Shown here: positions 23,236 through 31,288 of the stretch, one piece after another
How positions within the stretch are numbered: the stretch's first letter is position 1
How the letters are laid out: each line of letters starts with the position of its first letter
DNA from: Clostridia bacterium
Lineage (GTDB): Bacteria; Bacillota; Clostridia; Oscillospirales; CAG-272
Assembly: GCA_024404445.1 (NCBI GenBank)
Contig: JAKSPY010000007.1
Span: forward strand, 1 to 32,137
Length of the DNA: 32,137 bases
Direction: 5' to 3'
Position numbers and translations under genes: made by a program
Notes under the pieces: model-generated
Database searches by the model: none
Seen by the model: only the letters and a program-made list of their open reading frames with translations
What the model was told of the DNA's origin: nothing

Positions 23236-24870
23236 ATGCAAAGCTTTGATACGTTGGGTCTGATGATCGACTGCTCACGAAACGCCGTATACACGACGGA
23301 CGCAGTCAAACGGCTTATAGACGAAATGCAGTTCATGGGCTATAATATGCTCATGCTGTATACCGAGGACACGTACGAAATTGAGGGCGAGCCGTATTTC
23401 GGTCATTTTCGCGGAAGATACTCAATAAAAGAATTGCAGGAGCTTGACTCCTACGCAAAGGAGCACGGCATTGAGCTTATGCCGTGCATACAGACGTTGG
23501 CGCATCTCGCCCGCATAGCACAGCACGACGTTTACAGCGGTCTGTTCGATATCAACGATATCCTACTTGTCGGTGACGAACGCGTCTACGATCTGATTGA
23601 CAAAATGTTCACGTCATGTGAAAAAGCGTTCACCAGCCGACGCATAAACATCGGCATGGACGAGGCGATAATGCTCGGCATGGGGAAATACATGAAGGAG
23701 CACGGCTTACGCGACAGATACGAAATAATCAAGGAGCATCTGGCTCGCGTCGCCGAAATAGCAAAGAAGCACGGATTTCAGCCGATCATGTGGAGCGATA
23801 TGTTCTTCCGTCACGTCGGCGACGGCGATTACAGGACGGAAAAGATCGTGATGACGGAAAAACAGCGCGAGCTGGTGCCGGATAACGTCGGTATAGTTTA
23901 TTGGGACTATTATTCACTCAACAAAAACGTATACGATATGTCGCTGAAAAATCACAAGATCATCAGCGACAACGTATGGTATGCCGGCGGTATATGGTGT
24001 TGGAACTGCTTCGTTCCGCACAACGCATCCGCGCTGATGACAGATATACCCGCGATCGAAAGCTGTATCGAAAACGGAGTCCGCGACGTATTCTTCACAT
24101 TGTGGGGCGACGGAGGTGCCGAATGCGATATATTTGCCTGCCTGCCCGCAATGTTCTATATGGCAAAATACGCGCAAGGAGAACGCGACGACGCCAAAAT
24201 AAAGGCAGACTTTGAGTCGAGATACGGCATACCGTACGACACATTCATGAATGTCGAGATGCCGGACAGGATAAAGCCGAAATACATAAACCCCGACAGG
24301 ATATACAGTTACGTCAAAAATCCGTCGAAGTATATGTTATATAACGATCCCTTCCTCGGCAGATACGATTCGGTCGTTCAGTTCAACGAGGCAGAAGAGT
24401 ACAAGAAGTACGTCAAGGAGTTGGAGCCGCTGACAAAGCACGAAAAGTACGGATATCTTTTCAGAATGTCGCAGGCGCTGTGCAAGGCATTACAGTACAA
24501 ATACGATCTGGGCGCAAGGGCAAGAAAAGCGTATCAGAACGGCGACCGCACGGCGATGAAAGAGGTACTGTGTCAGATAGGCGAGGCGAAAAAGGCGATC
24601 GACGAATTTCATGACGTTTACCGTGACACGTGGATGCACGACAAGAAGCCGCAGGGTTTTGAGGTGATTGACGTCCGTCTCGGCGGATTGGTATCAAGGC
24701 TGACGACCTGCGGACAAAGGTTAATGATGTATCTCGACGGCAAGCTGACGCATTTGGAGGAGTTGGACGAAAAGATGCTCTGTTGCGACGGCAAAGGCGA
24801 GGATTTTGTCGGCAACATCGGATTTTTCGGTTCTTACGCTCAGGCGGAAACTCACTGCGATACATGGTGA
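23236..24870 (+). CDS. Glycoside hydrolase family 20, GcnA-like beta-N-acetylhexosaminidase
   Basis: 544 residues, no signal peptide, so cytoplasmic. The N-terminal barrel (about 1-330) follows the GcnA-like GH20 pattern: LGLMIDCSRNAVYT, LIDEMQFMGYNMLMLYTEDT, ELMPCIQTLAHL, then NIGMDEAIMLG with the catalytic Asp-Glu pair at 142-143. The C-terminal part (about 400-544) is helical. GcnA-type enzymes remove terminal GlcNAc or GalNAc from small glycosides, for example imported wall or mucin fragments. The RBS AAAGGAG lies 7 bp upstream; 11 bp separate it from mgtC. A hairpin terminator follows. Pairing with an antiporter and MgtC is unusual. Confidence 0.9.
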   Translation: MQSFDTLGLMIDCSRNAVYTTDAVKRLIDEMQFMGYNMLMLYTEDTYEIEGEPYFGHFRGRYSIKELQELDSYAKEHGIELMPCIQTLAHLARIAQHDVYSGLFDINDILLVGDERVYDLIDKMFTSCEKAFTSRRINIGMDEAIMLGMGKYMKEHGLRDRYEIIKEHLARVAEIAKKHGFQPIMWSDMFFRHVGDGDYRTEKIVMTEKQRELVPDNVGIVYWDYYSLNKNVYDMSLKNHKIISDNVWYAGGIWCWNCFVPHNASALMTDIPAIESCIENGVRDVFFTLWGDGGAECDIFACLPAMFYMAKYAQGERDDAKIKADFESRYGIPYDTFMNVEMPDRIKPKYINPDRIYSYVKNPSKYMLYNDPFLGRYDSVVQFNEAEEYKKYVKELEPLTKHEKYGYLFRMSQALCKALQYKYDLGARARKAYQNGDRTAMKEVLCQIGEAKKAIDEFHDVYRDTWMHDKKPQGFEVIDVRLGGLVSRLTTCGQRLMMYLDGKLTHLEELDEKMLCCDGKGEDFVGNIGFFGSYAQAETHCDTW

Positions 24871-24883
24871 TAAATAATGAAAT

Positions 24884-24912
24884 AATCCCACGGTGCAAGC
24901 CGTGGGATTTAT
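24884..24912. terminator. Terminator after the GH20 gene (possibly bidirectional)
   Basis: A 10-bp perfect stem (24884-24893 with 24900-24909) and 6-base loop, followed by TTATTTATG. It lies between convergent genes (GH20 plus, NUDIX minus). Confidence 0.85.
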
Positions 24913-24930
24913 TTATGTATTTGAATTTTT

Positions 24931-25398
24931 CTATTTATATTGAGGCACGCCGTCCCATGCCTCGCCGTCCCATTCAAAGAACATTTCGGAGTATTTTCCG
25001 TCAAAAAACATCGGCAGGTATTTTTCAAAATTCATAGACAGCCTATTCGTCGTTCTCAGTTCATCCGGTGACATCCATATTATACTGCCCTCGCGAGTCG
25101 ACGGTACCGTTTCACCGTCGAATTCGCACGTTTTGTACAGATACTCAATATATCTTTTGCCCGTGCTTTTATCCGCCCAATCCACCACGCCGCACGGCGT
25201 CAGCGAATGCACATCGAGGCCTGTTTCCTCTTTTGCCTCACGTATCGCAGAGTCATAAAAGCTCTCTCCGTTCTCGACGTGCCCGCCCGGAAACGTCAGT
25301 CCGGGCCATGAGCCGCGCCTGTCAAGCACCAGACACTTACCCGATGCCTTATCGTATATCATTACCATATTCACTATTTCCGCAGATATTGTTCTCAT
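24931..25398 (-). CDS. NUDIX hydrolase
   Basis: 155 residues. A complete Nudix box is present: Gly 39, then Glu 45, then REAKEETGL (53-61), which binds the metal and hydrolyses an X-diphosphate bond. The ATG at 25398 is chosen because GGAGG lies 5 nt upstream; the GTG at 25404 is less suitable. Closest by feel to the MutT/8-oxo-dGTP diphosphatase-like Firmicutes group (strand MVMIYDKASGKCLVLDR at the start), but substrate cannot be fixed from sequence. Divergent from the aldose-1-epimerase gene. Confidence 0.94.
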   Translation of the reverse strand: MRTISAEIVNMVMIYDKASGKCLVLDRRGSWPGLTFPGGHVENGESFYDSAIREAKEETGLDVHSLTPCGVVDWADKSTGKRYIEYLYKTCEFDGETVPSTREGSIIWMSPDELRTTNRLSMNFEKYLPMFFDGKYSEMFFEWDGEAWDGVPQYK

Positions 25399-25419
25399 AC
25401 GCACCTCCGTACATAGAGT

Positions 25420-25448
25420 ATAATATCATCCTGCGATCGCATTGTCAA
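25420..25448 (-). promoter_or_regulatory. Promoter of the NUDIX gene
   Basis: On the minus strand: TTGACA (25448-25443), 17 bp, TATTAT (25425-25420) preceded by TGA (extended -10). Its -35 is 2 bp from the -35 of the divergent promoter. Confidence 0.85.
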
Positions 25449-25450
25449 GA

Positions 25451-25479
25451 TTGACAAATCGTCCGAGTTGTATTAAAAT
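25451..25479 (+). promoter_or_regulatory. Promoter of the aldose-1-epimerase-like gene
   Basis: TTGACA (25451-25456), 17 bp, TAAAAT (25474-25479). Back to back with the NUDIX promoter. Confidence 0.75.
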
Positions 25480-25501
25480 GTTCACAGAAAAGAGGTGCGA
25501 T

Positions 25502-26344
25502 ATGATAAAAATCACCAATGGCACGATAAGTGCGCAAATAAACGAACACGGGGCCGAGCTGACCGCGCTGACAGCCGGAGCCTCGGAGATCATCTGGAAC
25601 GGCGATGCCGCGTATTGGACCGGTCACTCGCCCGTGCTGTTCCCCATCTGCGGCAGGCTCGCGGATGACAGGTACAGCGAAAACGGAAAGCATTATACAC
25701 TGCAAAAGCACGGTTTTGCAAGGCACAGCGACTTCTCGGTCAAAGATCACTCGGAAAATTCCGTCACGCTTTCGCTCACATCAGACGAGAAGCTGCGCGA
25801 ATGTTATCCGTTTGACTTTGAGCTTGACATATCTTTTGAGCTGACAGCCGATTCGCTTGTTCAAACGTACACCGTCCGCAACCGCGGCAACGATACGATG
25901 TATTTTTCGCTCGGCGCGCATCCGGCGTTCAATGTTCCGATGGGCGGAAAAGTGCTTTTCGGCGCCTGTGAAAAGCCCGAAACGCTGACAGTCGACGGCG
26001 ACGGGCTGATAAACGGAACAGCCCCCGTACAGATAGACGGGAACGCCTTGACGCTGACGCCGCACCTGTTTGACAACGACGCGATCATTATGGAATCACC
26101 GAAAAGCACCGACGTGACCGTGGTCTCACCCAACGGCACTCCGCTGGTCAAGATGGTTTTCGACGCGGTGCCGTACCTTTTGATTTGGGCAAAGCCGGAC
26201 GCGCCGTACGTATGCATTGAGCCGTGGCACGGCGTTCCGGATCATTCCGGATGTGGCGGCGACATATCAAAAAAGCCCGCCGTTGTTTCACTTCCGGCAG
26301 GAAATACATTCACATTCAGAACGGAAATCATTCCGCTGTCATAA
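25502..26344 (+). CDS. Aldose-1-epimerase (galactose mutarotase) family protein
   Basis: 280 residues, a beta-sandwich mutarotase-like enzyme interconverting sugar anomers. Visible are the LacX-type features: GHSPVLFPICGRL, LQKHGFARHSDF with the catalytic-type His, LGAHPAFNVP with a second His, and a C-terminal IEPWHGVPDH. The ATG at 25502 is preferred over 25442 because GAGGTG lies 5 nt upstream and the longer frame covers the promoter. Monocistronic, with promoter and terminator. The exact sugar is unknown. Confidence 0.93.
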   Translation: MIKITNGTISAQINEHGAELTALTAGASEIIWNGDAAYWTGHSPVLFPICGRLADDRYSENGKHYTLQKHGFARHSDFSVKDHSENSVTLSLTSDEKLRECYPFDFELDISFELTADSLVQTYTVRNRGNDTMYFSLGAHPAFNVPMGGKVLFGACEKPETLTVDGDGLINGTAPVQIDGNALTLTPHLFDNDAIIMESPKSTDVTVVSPNGTPLVKMVFDAVPYLLIWAKPDAPYVCIEPWHGVPDHSGCGGDISKKPAVVSLPAGNTFTFRTEIIPLS

Positions 26345-26349
26345 CGATC

Positions 26350-26384
26350 AAAGGGGCACCTGCTTAATCACAGGTGCCCCTTTT
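26350..26384. terminator. Terminator after the aldose-1-epimerase-like gene
   Basis: A 13-bp GC-rich stem (26350-26362 with 26371-26383) with an 8-base loop and terminal TTTT. The opposite strand also ends in a short T run, so it may serve the convergent glycosyltransferase transcript. Confidence 0.92.
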
Positions 26385-26403
26385 GGCGCTGAACGTACCG
26401 TAA

Positions 26404-26425
26404 ATGATATCGCGACATGATATCG
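26404..26425. repeat. Short direct repeat, 13-bp period
   Basis: ATGATATCG occurs twice (26404-26412 and 26417-26425), each with an internal GATATC palindrome. It lies in the 150-bp gap between convergent genes, where nothing else was recognised. Confidence 0.6.
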
Positions 26426-26534
26426 TTCCTCGTTTTTTGCGTTTTCATTATTCTAGAATTACTGTATCCGAAAGTATCGACGTTATGCCAACCGGAATGG
26501 GCGCGCCCTGCCCGAATGTGCCGACCGCCGTTTT

Positions 26535-27254
26535 TTATTTCAGTTCTCTGTTCGCTATGCTCTTTTTCATCGCGGATACGTCACGCAGCATTTTTATCGA
26601 ATCGCCCGCAAGATGTATTTTTGACTCTCTGTGGTTGATGACCTTTACGGGCATCTCGCCGATTTTGAATCCCGCCTTTTGCGCGATCATGATCGTTTCC
26701 AGATCAAACGCCCATCGCTCGACCTCACAATTCGTGAAAATCTTTTCGGCCGCCGCCGCGCGATAACCCTTGAAGCCGCACTGTGAATCCGACAACTTGA
26801 ATCCCGCCGCCATCGAAATTGCCTTGATGTACGTTTTCGATGCCAGCTTACGGACGAACGTATATCCCTCATATCCGTCGGCGCTGATATTGCGTGAGCC
26901 GACTATCATATCACAGTCGCCTGATGCGAATCTATCGTATATATCCCCGATGACGTCCGTTCCGTAGGCGTTATCACAATCTGTGAATACTCTGATATCG
27001 CCCGTGGCGGCAAGCATGCCGGTGCGAACCGCATATCCCTTACCCCTGTTCGGCGTATAGGATTCCAGCTTTATCCTCGGCTCATTCTTTGAGGCGAGTA
27101 AAACCGGATTTTCACAGCCGTCGGTCGATCCGTCCGAAACGAATATCAACTCCCAATCCTCAAATTTCGATTTGAGATAAGCGGAGAAGACCTTGATTGC
27201 GTCGTCGATTATGTCCAGCTCATTGTACATTGGTATGATAAGTGAAATTTTCAT
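26535..27254 (-). CDS. Family 2 glycosyltransferase, ALG5/dolichol-phosphate type
   Basis: 239 residues, GT-A fold. N-terminal LIIPMYNELDIIDDAI, FVSDGSTDG, NRGKGYAVRTGML, TDCDNAYGTD (metal-binding DxD) and the DSQCGFKGYR with WAFDLE that mark the polyprenyl-phosphate glucosyl/mannosyl transferase group. Expected to move a hexose from a nucleotide sugar to undecaprenyl phosphate at the inner membrane face. No membrane helix is seen, so peripheral. The ATG at 27254 is chosen because GGAGGG lies 4-5 nt upstream. It follows the foldase gene by 11 bp, so the two are cotranscribed. Confidence 0.92.
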   Translation of the reverse strand: MKISLIIPMYNELDIIDDAIKVFSAYLKSKFEDWELIFVSDGSTDGCENPVLLASKNEPRIKLESYTPNRGKGYAVRTGMLAATGDIRVFTDCDNAYGTDVIGDIYDRFASGDCDMIVGSRNISADGYEGYTFVRKLASKTYIKAISMAAGFKLSDSQCGFKGYRAAAAEKIFTNCEVERWAFDLETIMIAQKAGFKIGEMPVKVINHRESKIHLAGDSIKMLRDVSAMKKSIANRELK

Positions 27255-27265
27255 TTTTCCCTCCG

Positions 27266-28450
27266 TCAAAACAGCGTATTGATAGCGATCCTGCGATATA
27301 CCTTTTCGTCGATCGGTACGACCATCATATTCTGCTCATATACGCCGTCGATCAGCGTCTGATACTTCGTGTAATAGCTGGTATACGACGGTGCGCCGAC
27401 GTACGGGTACATATACATCACACCTGCCTCGGTCGACGAGCCGCAAACGTATTCGGCAGTGATCTTTTCACGTTGCATGATCGCGTAGAAGCCGCGGCCC
27501 GATTCCGATTCGCCGCTCATGATCTCACTGAACTCACCGTATCCGAGCGCGGTGCACATCTCAAGCACGGTGGAATCAACGGAATGCTTGGTTTCCGAAC
27601 CGACTACCGCACCGTACGCATCTATATAGTATTCGCTATCATACGAGGAATTTCCGTACTCCGCGATCAGATCGTCTATATCATCACCGGCGGAAAGTCT
27701 GTCGTACGCCTCCCCGATCTTTGCCAATGCCTCGGCCTCCTCTGACGAATCACCCTTAGTATATTCGACCATGACCTGCTTATAGTGCATATAGCTTTCG
27801 TTCGTTATCTCCTCGACGTCGGTACCGATATGATCCTTTACGCGGCGGACACGCAAGGACTTATAATAATTGAATTCAAAATAGTCCATGCTCATGCCGA
27901 GATTTTTCTGCACCGACTGCTCATACAGATATTTCGCGTACTCCGCTTTTGTACCGTCGAAATCGTAATCGTCAGATATCTGACCGGCATAACGCTCGAC
28001 CTGCATATCGTATTCCTCGGCATACTTTGCCCTGTCGTCATCCGTGAGGCCGATACCGAGATCGTCGGCAAGCGCCACGATGCAATAATACGATTTGAGC
28101 GTATCCTCGGTCTGCTCCTTGACGGCGGTATTACGCGTGGCATCGCTGACCTTGGTATAAACGCCCTCCTCCTTTTCGATGAATTCGGGGACGTTGGTCG
28201 CAAAGTGCAGAAAAACAGTGCGATACTCATCAAATGACACGGTATAGGAACGCACTTTATCGCTTACCGCGACGGTAAGCGACAGTATGTCGTCCGCGTC
28301 CATTCTGAACCCCAGACTGTTGTATATACCTGCCGATTTCGGCCTTGAAATCCATATCGCGGACCCCGTCACGAGGATCGCGACGGCGATCAATGCGGCT
28401 ATCACGACCTTTGTTTTATTGCTCATTGTTTTTTTTGACTTTCTTTTCAT
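27266..28450 (-). CDS. Membrane-anchored SurA/PrsA-like foldase (possible peptidyl-prolyl isomerase)
   Basis: 394 residues. One N-terminal membrane helix (VVIAALIAVAILVTGSAIWI) with no lipobox, then an extracytoplasmic domain. A SurA_N-type helical region (about 50-230) leads to a parvulin-like region, with YMHYKQVMVEYT, AYDRLSAGDDIDDLIAEYG and GYGEFSEIMSGE.....GFYAIMQRE resembling PrsA/SurA. Catalytic identity of the isomerase domain is uncertain. Two adjacent ATGs (28453, 28450); the second has better spacing to GGAG. Cotranscribed with the glycosyltransferase downstream. Likely assists folding of secreted proteins. Confidence 0.75.
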   Translation of the reverse strand: MKRKSKKTMSNKTKVVIAALIAVAILVTGSAIWISRPKSAGIYNSLGFRMDADDILSLTVAVSDKVRSYTVSFDEYRTVFLHFATNVPEFIEKEEGVYTKVSDATRNTAVKEQTEDTLKSYYCIVALADDLGIGLTDDDRAKYAEEYDMQVERYAGQISDDYDFDGTKAEYAKYLYEQSVQKNLGMSMDYFEFNYYKSLRVRRVKDHIGTDVEEITNESYMHYKQVMVEYTKGDSSEEAEALAKIGEAYDRLSAGDDIDDLIAEYGNSSYDSEYYIDAYGAVVGSETKHSVDSTVLEMCTALGYGEFSEIMSGESESGRGFYAIMQREKITAEYVCGSSTEAGVMYMYPYVGAPSYTSYYTKYQTLIDGVYEQNMMVVPIDEKVYRRIAINTLF

Positions 28451-28498
28451 CATACGCTCCGTTCAGATGTCCCACACGGGCAAATTTACACAAATATA

Positions 28499-28527
28499 TT
28501 TATACCACAAATTTTACCGTGTTGCAA
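28499..28527 (-). promoter_or_regulatory. Promoter of the foldase-glycosyltransferase operon
   Basis: On the minus strand: TTGCAA (28527-28522), 17 bp, TATAAA (28504-28499) preceded by TGG. Confidence 0.7.
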
Positions 28528-28586
28528 CCGTATTTTGAATTCTTTTGAATTTTCCGTGATACAGTCGCTCGAAAGCGGTGATCATC

Positions 28587-29630
28587 TCACCCGAAAATGC
28601 TCAGGATCAGATCATTCGCGATTTTTTCCACGGCGCCGAAATCGACGCACGGAGCGTACAGGGTCTCCAGCTCGTTGTGTTTTGCCAGCGCCCTCATCAT
28701 TTCACCGACGGCGCAGTCGCATATTTTTTCCGTCATTCTGATGCCGGAGCGTACGGCAAGGCGTTTTTCGGCATCTCTGTCGCGGATAAACCGGCGTGGA
28801 TTTATGAATTTTTCGTTTTCCGTTTTGTCGTGCAATCTTATCAGATGACGCGCCGACGGGATATACACCGATTCACAGGTCGTCGGCGCCAGCACCGACG
28901 GACACACGGTATGAGATACGCCGCCGGTACGCAGTGCGGAAACGACGTCGCGCATGAACAATCTGCCGGCGCACAGCTCGTCGCCGACGTCGGTCACGCT
29001 TTCGGCCGCGACAAAAAACGTATCCAGATCACATCTGCCGCCGGCCGACAGGACAGATGTGTACGCACGGCGGAAGCACGGCGACTTTTCGCGTGAAAAT
29101 TGTGCCGCGATACGTTCAGCCACACGAAGCGATTTGGCTCTGTCAAATATAGCCTCCGCCGATATCAGGCAAGCGGAATAAGCGTTTCCCGCCGAACGCA
29201 TCCACCTGTCCGCACGCCGTCTGACGGCGGAATATTCATTTGACGCGGTGATTATCCTGTCGCGCACTTCCGACAGCCTCTTTCTGTCAAAGCACGCGCC
29301 GAGGTCGACGATTATCTCCACTGCGCCGGGGTACGCCGCATCGACGGTGTGCGGCGCGGTGCCGTCCACGACCGCAGTCGCGAGCTGAGGCAGTATCACT
29401 CCGTCAAGCGATGAGGTATCGGCACTGCAATAATACACGATATGATCTGTATTTCTGCGCTGTGCCTCGGAAGCTATACGTTTCATCAGCGTGGATTTCC
29501 CGCAGCCCGGACCACCCTTGAGTACGTACAGAGTATCGAATTTTTCGGGTGCGAATATCTCACCGAAATTGCTGTCAAAGCCGTCAGACGTAGGTGCCGC
29601 GGCAAAATATGATGTGCGATTGGTTTTCAT
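28587..29630 (-). CDS. P-loop ATPase/nucleotide-kinase-like protein (PRK06851-type)
   Basis: 347 residues, soluble. A clear Walker A, GGPGCGKSTLMKRIA near residues 38-52, follows an N-terminal stretch (FAAAPTSDGFDSNF) resembling the Firmicutes PRK06851 family of conserved ATP-binding proteins. After it come YYCSADTSSLDGV and IIVDLGACFD segments. The function of the family is unknown to me. Strong RBS GGAGGG, start at 29630. It is divergent from rpsU. A clear promoter was not found; a 7-bp inverted repeat (29652-29658 with 29674-29680) lies in its leader. No strong terminator after it. Confidence 0.8.
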   Translation of the reverse strand: MKTNRTSYFAAAPTSDGFDSNFGEIFAPEKFDTLYVLKGGPGCGKSTLMKRIASEAQRRNTDHIVYYCSADTSSLDGVILPQLATAVVDGTAPHTVDAAYPGAVEIIVDLGACFDRKRLSEVRDRIITASNEYSAVRRRADRWMRSAGNAYSACLISAEAIFDRAKSLRVAERIAAQFSREKSPCFRRAYTSVLSAGGRCDLDTFFVAAESVTDVGDELCAGRLFMRDVVSALRTGGVSHTVCPSVLAPTTCESVYIPSARHLIRLHDKTENEKFINPRRFIRDRDAEKRLAVRSGIRMTEKICDCAVGEMMRALAKHNELETLYAPCVDFGAVEKIANDLILSIFG

Positions 29631-29733
29631 GCTGTTCCCTCCGTTTTTTTATCAATCTATGCCGTTTGTACTCAGATTGACATGAAAAAAGCGGCGATTG
29701 GCACAAATCAAGCAAAAAAATGAAAAAATAGCC

Positions 29734-29762
29734 TTGACATTCGTTGGGGTGACGTGTATAAT
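29734..29762 (+). promoter_or_regulatory. Full-consensus promoter of rpsU
   Basis: TTGACA (29734-29739), 17 bp, TATAAT (29757-29762): perfect match in both boxes and spacing. Transcription is expected near 29769. Confidence 0.95.
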
Positions 29763-29823
29763 ATAGGAACGAGATATTTGTATCTCTTTGCACTTTTCTT
29801 AAGGCGGAGGGAGGGGAAAATAA

Positions 29824-30003
29824 ATGGCTGAGATAAGAGTAAAAGAAAACGAATCACTTGACAGTGCGCTCCGCAGATTCAAAAGACAGGTCGCACGCGA
29901 CGGCAAGATCGCCGAGGTCAAGAAGAGAGAGCATTACGAGAAGCCCAGTGTAAAACGCAAAAAGAAATCAGAAGCAGCAAGAAAGCGTAAATTCAAGAGC
30001 TGA
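29824..30003 (+). CDS. rpsU: 30S ribosomal protein S21
   Basis: 59 residues: starts [19 protein letters not shown], has the basic KRQVARDG and [10 protein letters not shown] segments and a Lys/Arg-rich end (RKRKFKS), diagnostic of bS21. It binds the small subunit near the anti-Shine-Dalgarno end of 16S rRNA and helps initiation. A very strong purine-rich RBS (GGAGGGAGGGG) precedes the ATG at 29824. It lies under a perfect promoter and upstream of an attenuator-like hairpin before rimM. Confidence 0.97.
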   Translation: MAEIRVKENESLDSALRRFKRQVARDGKIAEVKKREHYEKPSVKRKKKSEAARKRKFKS

Positions 30004-30014
30004 TTGCAGCGTCT

Positions 30015-30052
30015 ATGCCTCATGGAGCCACGCTACCGTGAGGCATTTTTAT
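30015..30052 (+). terminator. Terminator/attenuator between rpsU and rimM
   Basis: An 11-bp stem with one G-T pair (30015-30025 with 30036-30046), 10-base loop, then TTTTT at 30046-30050. The rimM RBS starts 5 nt later (GGAGG). It probably terminates most rpsU transcripts and lets some read into rimM-trmD. Confidence 0.85.
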
Positions 30053-30065
30053 TGTCGGAGGAAAC

Positions 30066-30581
30066 ATGAAAGAATACCTCGAAATAGGAAAGATCGTCAA
30101 CACGCACGGAATAGCCGGCGAAATCAAGTTGGAGCCGTGGTGCGATTCTCCCGACGATCTCAAAAAGATATCAACGGTATACGTCGGCACGAATGAGTAC
30201 CGGATCACGTCCGTGCGCATACTGCCGAACGGATACGCTTTGGTCAAAATTGACGACATAAACGATATCGACGCGGCGATGACGCTGAAAAACAAGGTGC
30301 TGACGGCGCATAGTGACACAATACCGAAAAAAGACGGGGCGATATTCATAGCCGATCTGATCGGACTCGACGTCATTGACGCCGAAAGCGGAGAGGTGTA
30401 CGGCACGCTGTCCGACGTCATAAAGCCGGCGGCGCAGGAATTATACGTCATCACAACGCCTCGCGGCGACGTCATGATACCGAATGTCGATGCTTTTATC
30501 AAAAAGCGCGACACCGAAAAAGGCATATTCATAAGCGCGATCCCCGGACTTTTCGATATCGGAGATAATGATGAGATTTGA
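30066..30581 (+). CDS. rimM: 16S rRNA processing protein RimM
   Basis: 171 residues. N-terminal RimM domain (about 1-85) with IGKIVNTHGIAGEIKLEPW, then a PRC-barrel domain (about 95-168) with IADLIGLDVIDAESGEVYG and the conserved YVITTPRGDVMIP segment. It binds S19 and helps assemble the 30S head. ATG at 30066 with GGAGG 5 nt upstream. The reading frame overlaps trmD by 11 nt, so translation is coupled. Confidence 0.96.
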   Translation: MKEYLEIGKIVNTHGIAGEIKLEPWCDSPDDLKKISTVYVGTNEYRITSVRILPNGYALVKIDDINDIDAAMTLKNKVLTAHSDTIPKKDGAIFIADLIGLDVIDAESGEVYGTLSDVIKPAAQELYVITTPRGDVMIPNVDAFIKKRDTEKGIFISAIPGLFDIGDNDEI

Positions 30582-31272
30582 CATAATGACGCTTTTCCCC
30601 GAGATGGTTATGGGCGTGCTCGGCGAAAGCATAATAGGAAGAGCGGTAAAGGCGGGATTCATCGAGGTAAACGCCCATAATTTCCGCGATTATTCGGAAG
30701 ATAAACACAAGCGCGTAGACGACACGCCATACGGCGGCGGGAAAGGTATGCTGTTGAAGCCGGAGCCGATATACAATTGCTATCGGGCCATAACAGACCC
30801 CGCGACGAACAAATGCGAGCGCCGACACGTGATATTCATGTCGCCTCAAGGCAAGATATTCAATCAGCAAAAGGCGAAGGAGCTACGCGATAATTATGAC
30901 AACCTGATCATACTGTGCGGCCATTACGAGGGTGTTGATCAACGGGTGATCGACGAAATAGTGGACGAAGAAATATCTATCGGAGATTTCGTGCTGACGG
31001 GCGGAGAAATACCTGCCTGCATAGTCACGGATGCCGTGGCAAGGCTGTGCGACGGTGTGTTGGCCGATGCCGAATGTTATGAAAAAGAGAGCCTCACCGG
31101 CGGCCTTCTCGAATATCCTCAATACACGCGCCCGTATGAGTTTCACGGCATGAAGGTGCCAGACGTGCTCATAAGCGGTCATCACGCCAATATCGAAAAA
31201 TGGCGCGACGAGGAATCGGTGAAAAAGACGATGGCATCGCGTCCGGACCTAATGAAAAACAGAAAAATCTGA
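30571..31272 (+). CDS. trmD: tRNA (guanine37-N1)-methyltransferase TrmD
   Basis: 233 residues. SPOUT-type methyltransferase that methylates G37 next to the anticodon using S-adenosylmethionine. Motifs: MTLFPEMV, YGGGKGMLLKPEP, GHYEGVDQRVIDE and SIGDFVLTGGEIPA (cofactor knot). Two adjacent ATGs (30568, 30571); 30571 has 6-nt spacing to GGAG. The usual neighbours rpsP and rplS are absent; here rpsU-rimM-trmD is the order. No clear terminator follows. Confidence 0.97.
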   Translation: MRFDIMTLFPEMVMGVLGESIIGRAVKAGFIEVNAHNFRDYSEDKHKRVDDTPYGGGKGMLLKPEPIYNCYRAITDPATNKCERRHVIFMSPQGKIFNQQKAKELRDNYDNLIILCGHYEGVDQRVIDEIVDEEISIGDFVLTGGEIPACIVTDAVARLCDGVLADAECYEKESLTGGLLEYPQYTRPYEFHGMKVPDVLISGHHANIEKWRDEESVKKTMASRPDLMKNRKI

Positions 31273-31288
31273 ATCTTTCAGTTTACAA

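Noticed and set aside
26480..26534. GGGCGCGCCC palindrome as a terminator of the glycosyltransferase gene
   Set aside because: No loop-and-T-tract arrangement on the minus strand; the hairpin at 26350-26384 is a better candidate.
26404..26766. 120-codon plus-strand frame after the epimerase gene
   Set aside because: Mostly antisense to the glycosyltransferase and without an RBS.
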